Shown here: piece after piece, positions 6,422 through 11,246 of the stretch
Layout: the number at the start of each line of letters is the position of its first letter
Numbering within the stretch: position 1 is the first letter of the stretch
Source: DASQPR01 sp035263025
GTDB lineage: Bacteria; Actinomycetota; Actinomycetes; Mycobacteriales; Micromonosporaceae
Assembly: GCA_035263025.1 (NCBI GenBank)
Contig: DATFRR010000219.1
Span: forward strand, 1-11,246
Length of the DNA stretch: 11,246 bases
Direction of reading: 5' to 3'
Made by a program: the position numbers and the translations under genes
Notes under the pieces: generated by a model
What the model saw: only the letters and a program-made list of their open reading frames with translations
What the model was told of the DNA's origin: nothing
Database searches by the model: none

Positions 6422-7732
6422 TCAGTGGCAGGTCCACTCGACTGCGCCGATATCGTTGGCGGTCCGGTCGGCTTGGCCGCCGATGATGTGCCCGTCGTCG
6501 CTCATGGTCGCGGCGAATGCGAATTGCGTCCAGTCGACGGCACCGGGTACGCGGGGGAGTTGGCGTACCGTGTCGCCGAACACTGCGACCGGGCCTTTGT
6601 CGTTGTTGCCGGCGAACCAGCCGCTCGACGTGATCGTGGCAGCCGCGGACAGCGTGACGTCATGGAACGACTTCGCCTTGCCGGTCCCCAGGTCCCAGCG
6701 CGCGGCGAGGAACAGCCCCGGCAGATCCGGGTTGTCGCGACCGCTGCCACCGAGTACGAAGCCGTTGCGGATCGACGACGCATACGAATAGGCGCTCGGA
6801 CCGGCCAGTTGGGAGATGTGGCCCTGCGGATCCCAGACGTACGCGTTGCCGCTCTGGTTCGCTCCGCCGACCACCGTGCCGTCGTTGTCGATGCTGCCCT
6901 GGAAGTCAGTTGCGTCCGCGTCCGGCACGCTGTCGAGATGACGGACGTTGTCCCCGTTGAGTACGACCGGCGCCAAGGGTACGAACGGCGGGTCCTGGGT
7001 GCCGTCCTCGAACTGTGGCATCGGGAGCGCGAGCACGTCACCGTTGTCGTTGATCCCCGCGACCATGTAGGACGTGTCTCCGTGCAGCAGGCGGGTGACC
7101 GTGCCGTCGCCGTATGTCCACGCGACCCATTCGACCGTGGTCCCGGTCACGGATAGGCCGGATCCGGCCACCTCGCCGTGCGAGTTCACCACTGGCGAGC
7201 CGTAGCTCGCGTCCGCGTCCAGAAGCGTCGGCGTACCGTCCGTCCAGAGGATCGGCTGGTACGAGTGGGAGCGGCCGGTCGCGTATCCGACGAGGTAGCG
7301 CCCGGTGGAATCGCCGTCGGTGATGATCGCGGCGCTGACGCCCTGCGGCAGCGGCAGGAAGCGTCCGGAACAACTGGCCGGCACCGGCGGCGCGCCGGCC
7401 CGCGACGGCGGTGGTGCGGTCGGCCGGTACGTGGGGATCGCGGTCGGGCTCGGCGCAGAAACGGGCGGGCTGACGGCCGTGGCCGTCTTGGTGGGCGTCT
7501 TGCCGGCCGCCGTTGGCGCACCCGTGCCGGTCGCACCGCCGAGCGCGAAGGGCACGGCGATCGCGATCGCGGCAACCGCGGCCGCGGCAGCAGCCGGCAG
7601 CGCGACGCGGTGCACGCGGCGCAGTCGGCGCCCGTCGTTCATCGCACGAGCGACGTCGACGCGCGACGCGCTTCGGGGCTCTTCGTCCAACCGCCGCACA
7701 AGCTGGCCGACGGTGTCTTCGTCAATGGTCAT
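6422..7732 (-). CDS. Membrane-anchored HAF-type beta-propeller protein, putative partner/anti-sigma of the SigE-family factor
   Basis: This is a 436-residue protein. A short charged cytoplasmic segment (1-42, including RVDVARAMNDGRRLRR) leads to one transmembrane helix (about 43-65), then a Thr/Pro/Ala-rich linker (67-118) and a repeat-built outer domain (121-436). The repeats follow the pattern small-Ile/Val-N/D-x-G-x-hydrophobic-x-G ... W/V-x-x-G ... L. Examples are VNSHGEVAGSG, INDNGDVLAL, IDNDGTVVGGAN, IRNGFVLGGSG and MSDDGHIIGGQ, about seven units, as in extracellular HAF-repeat propellers. The only two cysteines are Cys121, at the start of the domain, and Cys435, the penultimate residue. 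The ATG overlaps the sigma-factor stop (ATGA, 7729-7732), so the two are coupled. Short membrane proteins in this position are usual partners of SigE-family factors; anti-sigma activity is inferred. No zinc-binding anti-sigma motif (HxxxCxxC) is present. The sensed signal is unknown. Confidence 0.85.
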   Translation of the reverse strand: MTIDEDTVGQLVRRLDEEPRSASRVDVARAMNDGRRLRRVHRVALPAAAAAAVAAIAIAVPFALGGATGTGAPTAAGKTPTKTATAVSPPVSAPSPTAIPTYRPTAPPPSRAGAPPVPASCSGRFLPLPQGVSAAIITDGDSTGRYLVGYATGRSHSYQPILWTDGTPTLLDADASYGSPVVNSHGEVAGSGLSVTGTTVEWVAWTYGDGTVTRLLHGDTSYMVAGINDNGDVLALPMPQFEDGTQDPPFVPLAPVVLNGDNVRHLDSVPDADATDFQGSIDNDGTVVGGANQSGNAYVWDPQGHISQLAGPSAYSYASSIRNGFVLGGSGRDNPDLPGLFLAARWDLGTGKAKSFHDVTLSAAATITSSGWFAGNNDKGPVAVFGDTVRQLPRVPGAVDWTQFAFAATMSDDGHIIGGQADRTANDIGAVEWTCH

Positions 7733-8244
7733 GTCAGGCTCCAGTTTTCGGTCGCCGTCGCCGGCATTTCGTTCAGGATGTTTCGCAGCGTCGCGAGGCC
7801 GCGGGAGGTCTGGCTCTTCACGGTGCCGGCCGAGCACCGCAACATCTCCGCGACCTCGTCGACTGGAAGGTCGTAGAGGAACCTCAGGACGAGCACGGCG
7901 CGTTGGCGCGGCGGAATCTTGGCGAGCGCGGCGTGCAACACAATGCGCTCGGTCACGTCCGGGTCGTCCACGCTGGATGTGTCCGGCGCACTCGCGAATC
8001 TGCCGACCCGCGACCACGGCCGCCGCTTCTCGTTCAGATAGGCCCGCACCACCATGGTTCGCACGTACGCGTCAAGGTGTTCGACCGCGCTGACACGTTT
8101 CCAGCGGACGTAGAGCGTGGTGATGGTCTGCTGGATCAGGTCGTCGGCGGTCGCCTCGTCGCCGCACAGCCGCAGGCCGAGCCTGCGCAGCGTGGGCGTG
8201 CGCGCCGTGACGTAATCGACATAGTCCTGCTCCCACGCGTGCAT
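7729..8244 (-). CDS. SigE-family ECF RNA polymerase sigma factor
   Basis: This 171-residue alternative sigma factor has only regions 2 and 4. Region 2 (about 7-75) includes LRLCGDEATADDLIQQTI (24-41) and the -10-recognising segment LDAYVRTMVVRAYLNEKRR (57-75). After a short linker, region 4 (about 99-157) holds IPPRQRAVLVLRFLYDLPVD and the helix-turn-helix VAEMLRCSAGTVKSQTSRG that reads the -35 element. Length and motifs match the actinobacterial SigE family (TIGR02983-like), not the large ECF41-type factors with a C-terminal SnoaL domain. I chose ATG at 8244, with AAGGG 7 nt upstream, because the GTG at 8265 has no usable spacing to a ribosome-binding site; the choice adds or removes only seven residues. 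The stop overlaps the ATG of the membrane beta-propeller gene by 4 bp, so the two form an operon. Its regulon is unknown. Confidence 0.93.
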   Translation of the reverse strand: MHAWEQDYVDYVTARTPTLRRLGLRLCGDEATADDLIQQTITTLYVRWKRVSAVEHLDAYVRTMVVRAYLNEKRRPWSRVGRFASAPDTSSVDDPDVTERIVLHAALAKIPPRQRAVLVLRFLYDLPVDEVAEMLRCSAGTVKSQTSRGLATLRNILNEMPATATENWSLT

Positions 8245-8347
8245 CCCCGCACCCTTCGCGTCCACCTTCGATAGCTAAAGGCATCCGGACGCGTGCATGG
8301 TTGCATCGCGCAGGTCAGGACGCGGCGGCGCTCGTCCGGCGCACCCG
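8245..8347 (-). promoter_or_regulatory. Upstream region of the SigE-family operon
   Basis: This spacer lies between the aldehyde dehydrogenase stop and the sigma-factor start and should contain the operon promoter and the dehydrogenase terminator. It holds a perfect 7-bp inverted repeat, CCGGACG (8285-8291) and CGTCCGG (8333-8339), 41 nt apart. On the plus strand TGCAT occurs twice close together (8294-8305). The ribosome-binding site AAGGG lies 7 nt before the ATG at 8244. I do not see a clear ECF-type GGAAC/CGT promoter that would indicate autoregulation. Confidence 0.4.
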
Positions 8348-9961
8348 TCAGAGTCGGAAGTCGAGATCCGGCGCGATGGTCGCGGTGTCCATCTGTGCCT
8401 TCTGCAGGCGGCCCGAATAGTCCCAGTTCATCGCCTGCCAGCGGGTGAATTGGTCGAGCACCCACGGGCCGGACTGTCGCGATCCGTTGCCGGAGCGGCC
8501 GTTGCCACCGAACGGCAGATGGGCTTCGGCGCCGGACGTCGAGTTGTTCACCGACACCATGCCCGCGCCGATCCCGTCGCGGAAGCGGAACGCCGAGGTC
8601 GGGTTCGTGGTGTAGATCGACGACGACAGGCCATATCCGGGTGCGTTCGCGAGCTCGATCGCCTCGTCCAGCCGTTGGTAGGGCATCACACCGATGATCG
8701 GCCCGAACGTCTCGGTGGTGAAGAGCTTGTCGGTCGGGCGTACGTCCGCGACGACCGCGGGGTGGTAGTACAGCCCGTTCTCGTCGCCGACGAAGCCGTC
8801 CCGCGGGTTGTCGCGCGTGATGCGGCCCGTCGAGGTTGAGCCGAGGACCCGGTGGTACGGCTCGATCCAGCTCACGAACTCCTCGTAGCGGCGGGCGAAC
8901 CGCGCGGCCAGCATCGGTCCGTAGAGCACGTCCTCCCGCGTCGGGTCGCCGACGACGCCGGCACGTACGGCGTGGTCGAGGGCGGCTAGGAACTCTTCGT
9001 AACGTGATTCGTGCACGATCGCGGTGCCGAGTGACGTACACCGTTGGCCGGCCGAGCCGAAGCCGGCAAACAGCGCGCCATCGACGGCGAGCGTGATGTC
9101 CGCGTCCTCGGTCACCACCATCGGGTTCTTGCCGCCGAGTTCGAGGCATGGGGTCTGCAGGTGGCGGCCGCACAGTTCGCCGATGCGGGCGCCGACGTCC
9201 GACGATCCGGTGAAGCCGACCTTGTCGACGAACCCGCCCTCCAGCGCGCTCGTGAGGCCGGCGAACGTCGTCTCACCGTCCGCGTACACCACCTCGAACG
9301 CACCGTCCGGAACGCCAGCGCGCCGGATCAGCTCGGCGAAGGCGTCGGCAGACGCGGCCGCGTACTCCGCCGGCTTCCACACCACCGCGTTGCCGCACAG
9401 GAGCGCAGGCGCGATGTACCACGACGGTACGGCCACCGGAAAGTTGCCCGCCGTGATAATCGCCGCGACGCCGACCGGCACCCGGAACGTGAACAGCTGC
9501 TTGTCGGGCATCTCACTCGGTACGGTCTGCCCATAGAGTCGCCGGCCCTCGCCCAGGAAGAAGTCGCAGGTGTCGATGATCTCCTGCACCTCGCCGCGCG
9601 CCTCGGCGATTGGCTTGCCGATCTCCCTCGTCACGATCTGCGCGAGCGTCTCCTTGTTTGCGGCCACCAGTCGCGACAGGTTCGCGATCACCTGGCCGCG
9701 CACCGGCGCGGGTACCCGTGACCACGTGCGCTGTGCCGCTCGTGCGGAACGGCACGCGTCGACGTAGGTGTGTGCGTCGGCGAGCGCGACCTGCGCGACC
9801 TCCTGCCTCTGGTTGGCCGGATTCAGCGACGTCAGCACGTTGCCGGCGGGCGCGGCGTCGGTCGGGCGGCCGCCGATCGTCGAGGTCAGCACGTCGACAG
9901 CATAGGGTGCGGCGTCGGTTGGGCGTACCGGCGTAGTCGGATCAGCAGCATCGACGGCCAC
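8348..9961 (-). CDS. NAD(P)-dependent aldehyde dehydrogenase
   Basis: This cytoplasmic enzyme oxidises an aldehyde to the acid with NAD(P)+. As called it has 537 residues and carries all family landmarks: oxyanion-hole Asn173 in TAGNFPVAVPSW, cofactor-binding Lys196 in VVWKPAEY, the nucleotide-binding turn FTGSSDVG (250-257), general base Glu274 in CLELGGKNP, and nucleophile Cys308 in GQRCTS. The Glu-Cys distance of 34 equals that of classical ALDHs. TTETFGPIIGVMPY and the C-terminal PFGGNGRSGNG are also typical. The C-terminal extension after the FGG motif (WDYSGRLQKAQMD, about 510-525) is longer than in most family members. The substrate cannot be told from sequence; a semialdehyde of amino-acid or sugar-acid catabolism is one option. 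The N-terminus contains a duplicated segment, and the GTG at 9961 has only a distant GAGG, so the true start may lie downstream. It sits 49 bp after a co-oriented methyltransferase. Confidence 0.92.
   Translation of the reverse strand: MAVDAADPTTPVRPTDAAPYAVDVLTSTIGGRPTDAAPAGNVLTSLNPANQRQEVAQVALADAHTYVDACRSARAAQRTWSRVPAPVRGQVIANLSRLVAANKETLAQIVTREIGKPIAEARGEVQEIIDTCDFFLGEGRRLYGQTVPSEMPDKQLFTFRVPVGVAAIITAGNFPVAVPSWYIAPALLCGNAVVWKPAEYAAASADAFAELIRRAGVPDGAFEVVYADGETTFAGLTSALEGGFVDKVGFTGSSDVGARIGELCGRHLQTPCLELGGKNPMVVTEDADITLAVDGALFAGFGSAGQRCTSLGTAIVHESRYEEFLAALDHAVRAGVVGDPTREDVLYGPMLAARFARRYEEFVSWIEPYHRVLGSTSTGRITRDNPRDGFVGDENGLYYHPAVVADVRPTDKLFTTETFGPIIGVMPYQRLDEAIELANAPGYGLSSSIYTTNPTSAFRFRDGIGAGMVSVNNSTSGAEAHLPFGGNGRSGNGSRQSGPWVLDQFTRWQAMNWDYSGRLQKAQMDTATIAPDLDFRL
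9828..9925 (-). repeat. Imperfect direct duplication in the 5' end of the aldehyde dehydrogenase gene
   Basis: Two units, 9828-9868 (41 bp) and 9882-9925 (44 bp), share GTCAGCACGT exactly and a 17-bp block, GCGGCGTCGGT(C/T)GGGCG, with one mismatch; the middle differs. In the protein this gives RPTDAAP...DVLTS (13-27) and RPTDAAP...NVLTS (32-45). Spacing keeps the reading frame. It looks like an in-frame tandem duplication upstream of the conserved NPAN start of the fold. Confidence 0.75.
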
Positions 9962-10010
9962 GCGGCGAACGACCTCGACGCGGCTGACGCGTGGGCAACC
10001 GGGACGGCGC

Positions 10011-10745
10011 TCAGACGCGGCGGGCGACCGTGACGATCTCCTTGCTGGCGTCGGTCAGCGGACCGCGTGCCCAGTCGCCATACTGCTCGTCGATCGCGAG
10101 TCCGGCCTCGATGAGAAACGCCGAAAGCGTGGGTACGTCGAGGAAACGCAGCCGTCCGTGATCGACGCGAAGCGTGGTGCCGTCTGGTTGGCTGACCGTC
10201 TCAGAGAACGTGACGACAACGTCGCCCACGACGGCCGCCACGCGATGCGATACGCGTATCGTGCGCCTGGCCGCATCGACCACATCGGTTGCGTTGTCGG
10301 GTGTCCAGTTCTCCCATGCACGTGCCTGTGGATGGCGACTGCCGAACGCGACCTGACCGCCTGGCACGAGTGCTGCCCGGATCGCGGCGAGCGACGCTCG
10401 TACGTCGTCGTCCTCGACGAACACCTGGAATGTGTTGCTCGCCATGATTGCCAGCTCGAACTCGCGGTCCCACCGGGCGGAGGCGGCCGTACCCAGCACC
10501 CACTCGATGTCGGTCCGACGCCGAGCGCGATCGAGCCGGGCGCGGTCCGGATCGAGACCACACAGCCTGCCCGAGTGTCCGGCGTCGCGGGCGTGGTGCA
10601 GCATTGCGCCGGTTCCGCAGCCGACGTCTAGCACCGAGCCGGCGGACATCACGAGCGCGTGATAGAAGGCGTCGCTGGCATAACGCGTGGTGTCCCACGG
10701 GTTCTGGATGTCGTAAAGAGCGGCTGCGTCGTCGTCGGAGTACAC
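10011..10745 (-). CDS. Class I SAM-dependent methyltransferase, small-molecule type
   Basis: This 244-residue soluble protein has motif I VLDVGCGTGAM (38-48), an acidic ribose-binding Asp65 in CGLDPDRA, a motif IV-like FELAIMASNTFQVF, and LVPGGQVAFGSRHP after it. That is the Methyltransf_11/25 layout of stand-alone methyltransferases. The opening LYDIQNPWDTTRYASDAFYH contributes the usual N-terminal helix over the SAM site. No substrate-binding domain is recognisable, so the acceptor is unknown. The GTG start at 10745 has no ribosome-binding site. A CATACT hexamer (10752-10757, minus strand) lies 6 nt before it, which suggests a leaderless transcript. The aldehyde dehydrogenase gene begins 49 bp after its stop on the same strand, so the two may be co-transcribed; a pathway link is speculative. 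Confidence 0.87.
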   Translation of the reverse strand: MYSDDDAAALYDIQNPWDTTRYASDAFYHALVMSAGSVLDVGCGTGAMLHHARDAGHSGRLCGLDPDRARLDRARRRTDIEWVLGTAASARWDREFELAIMASNTFQVFVEDDDVRASLAAIRAALVPGGQVAFGSRHPQARAWENWTPDNATDVVDAARRTIRVSHRVAAVVGDVVVTFSETVSQPDGTTLRVDHGRLRFLDVPTLSAFLIEAGLAIDEQYGDWARGPLTDASKEIVTVARRV

Positions 10746-10751
10746 CGCGGC

Positions 10752-10757
10752 AGTATG
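10752..10757 (-). promoter_or_regulatory. Candidate -10 element of leaderless methyltransferase transcript
   Basis: On the minus strand CATACT (four of six TATAAT matches) ends 6 nt before the GTG start at 10745, so transcription would begin at or next to the start codon. No ribosome-binding site exists upstream, which supports leaderless initiation. No convincing -35 element is visible. Confidence 0.4.
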
Positions 10758-10834
10758 CCGACATCGGTCGTTGACCGCATCGACTTTGCCGGCGGCTGTC
10801 TGCGCGACTGTCTCGGCGGCCGATCGTCACGCGC

Positions 10835-10879
10835 CTCGTGACCTGGCGTCTTGTGACCTGGCGGCTTGTGACCTGGCCC
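10835..10879. repeat. Three tandem 15-bp repeats
   Basis: Three head-to-tail copies occupy 10835-10849, 10850-10864 and 10865-10879, with consensus CTTGTGACCTGGCGG. Copy 1 has C for T at position 3 and T at position 15; copy 3 ends in CCC. The core TGTGACCTGG is kept in copies 2 and 3, and GTGACCTGGC in all three. They could be iterated protein-binding sites or a slippage product. Confidence 0.85.
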
Positions 10880-10885
10880 CCGTTC

Positions 10886-10899
10886 GGAGCCGCGGCTCC
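10886..10899. repeat. Perfect 14-bp palindrome
   Basis: GGAGCCGCGGCTCC is perfectly self-complementary and begins 7 bp after the last tandem repeat. With a CGCG loop it would form only a 5-bp hairpin, so a dimeric repressor-binding site is as likely as a terminator. The binding factor is unknown. Confidence 0.5.
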
Positions 10900-11003
10900 C
10901 CGTATCGGGCTGCGGTCGCCAACCTGTTTCGGAACGGCGATCCTATGTGGACAGCGCGAGGATTGCTGTTTTGCAAGGGTTGTGAGGCGAGTGATTAGTA
11001 CAC

Positions 11004-11009
11004 TAGTAT
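11004..11009 (+). promoter_or_regulatory. Candidate -10 element of leaderless DUF222 transcript
   Basis: TAGTAT fits the actinobacterial TANNNT -10 consensus and ends 6 nt before the GTG at 11016, placing the transcription start at the start codon. There is no ribosome-binding site and an in-frame stop (TAG at 11004-11006) lies directly upstream, so no earlier start is possible. A -35 element is not clear; TTGCAA at 10971 is too far (27 bp) for this hexamer. Confidence 0.5.
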
Positions 11010-11015
11010 CAATGT

Positions 11016-11246
11016 GTGAGTGTCGACGGTGGCGGATCTGATACGCAGACCGTCAATGCGCAGGTCGTGGATGTGCTGGCCGTGGATGCGTTGACGGATG
11101 TGCTTGCGGTTCGTGCCCGGTCGGCGGCGGTGGCGGATGCGGCGTTGTTGGATGCGGTGGTGGCGGTCGCGGACCGGGATCGGTTGGGGTTTGACGCCGA
11201 TGAGGTGGCGGTGACGTTGGCGTGGACGCGCACAACGGCGCGCTAT
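11016..11246 (+). CDS. N-terminus of a DUF222-domain (13E12-type) HNH endonuclease, cut by window edge
   Basis: Seventy-seven codons are visible. The stretch LLDAVVAVADRDRLGFDADE followed by VAVTLAWTRTTARY matches the start of DUF222 domains, which in actinobacteria are nearly always followed by a C-terminal HNH nuclease domain, here beyond the window. The role of these multi-copy proteins (13E12-repeat family of Mycobacterium) is not settled; they behave like mobile or DNA-damage-linked nucleases. The GTG start is forced by an in-frame TAG 12 nt upstream and appears leaderless. Codon choice differs from the neighbours: Val, Ala and Leu are written mainly GTG, GCG and TTG/CTG, where the flanking genes use far more C-ending codons, and the plus strand is G-rich here. 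That suggests horizontal origin. The nuclease domain itself is not seen. Confidence 0.75.
   Translation, partial: MSVDGGGSDTQTVNAQVVDVLAVDALTDVLAVRARSAAVADAALLDAVVAVADRDRLGFDADEVAVTLAWTRTTARY

Larger units (their letters stand above)
10746..11015. other. Intergenic region with repeats and divergent leaderless promoters
   Basis: This 270-bp gene-free stretch separates the divergent methyltransferase and DUF222 genes. It contains a candidate -10 element at each end, three 15-bp tandem repeats and a 14-bp palindrome (listed separately). Short open frames here (for example from the TTG at 10771) have no ribosome-binding site and encode only the repeat. I find no tRNA, attachment site or insertion-sequence end. 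The stretch from about 10920 to 11015 is visibly more A/T-rich than the rest of the window. Confidence 0.6.

Noticed and set aside
6425..7876. Two long plus-strand frames (6425-7156 and 7178-7876)
   Set aside because: They mirror the HAF-protein and sigma-factor genes, which carry recognisable repeats and sigma regions on the minus strand. The mirror products show nothing.
8136..9173. 345-codon minus-strand frame crossing the sigma and dehydrogenase genes
   Set aside because: It is out of frame with both real genes, spans their intergenic spacer and has an Arg/Pro-rich product.
10771..10998. Small ORF over the tandem repeats
   Set aside because: It starts at TTG without a ribosome-binding site. 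Its repeats (CDLA) simply reflect the 15-bp DNA repeat, whose unit length keeps every frame open.
10979..11010. Possible SOS (LexA) box upstream of the DUF222 gene
   Set aside because: Some DUF222 genes are DNA-damage regulated, so I looked for CGAAC-N4-GTTCG-like palindromes. Only a 4-bp TAGT/ACTA inversion is present, which does not match.

Overview
The window comes from a high-GC actinobacterium. Third codon positions are G/C-rich, GTG starts are frequent, there is a SigB/HrdD-type group 2 sigma factor, Hanks-type kinase and SigE-family ECF sigma genes, and a DUF222 HNH-endonuclease start at the right edge. The genus cannot be read from this sequence.

Left part (1-2932, all minus strand): a DUF7059-like/MTS-type methyltransferase is coupled by a 4-bp GTGA overlap to dtd (D-aminoacyl-tRNA deacylase). 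After 127 bp comes a SigB/HrdD-type sigma factor that runs off the left edge. This looks like a housekeeping block.

Middle part (2933-8244): a 110-bp divergent spacer leads on the plus strand to a secreted, membrane-anchored YcnI-like (DUF1775) copper-binding protein. Next is a 798-residue receptor Ser/Thr protein kinase with a predicted six-cysteine beta-sandwich ectodomain. A strong hairpin terminator (6372-6403) separates the kinase from a convergent two-gene minus-strand operon. That operon encodes a SigE-family ECF sigma factor, overlapping by ATGA a single-pass membrane protein whose outside part reads as a seven-unit HAF-type beta-propeller. Two independent membrane-sensing modules therefore sit tail to tail; this is the most interesting part of the window.

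Right part (8348-11246): an NAD(P)-dependent aldehyde dehydrogenase (minus) with a duplicated N-terminal segment lies 49 bp downstream of a small class I SAM methyltransferase (minus). A 270-bp spacer then holds three 15-bp tandem repeats, a 14-bp palindrome and two back-to-back candidate leaderless promoters. The second promoter drives a DUF222/HNH endonuclease gene cut by the window edge, whose codon choice (GTG, GCG, TTG) differs from its neighbours.

I see no CRISPR array, tRNA, rRNA, insertion sequence, integrase or toxin-antitoxin pair. The best candidate for something little described is the SigE/HAF-propeller pair together with the convergent receptor kinase. The individual families are known; the combination and its function are inference.
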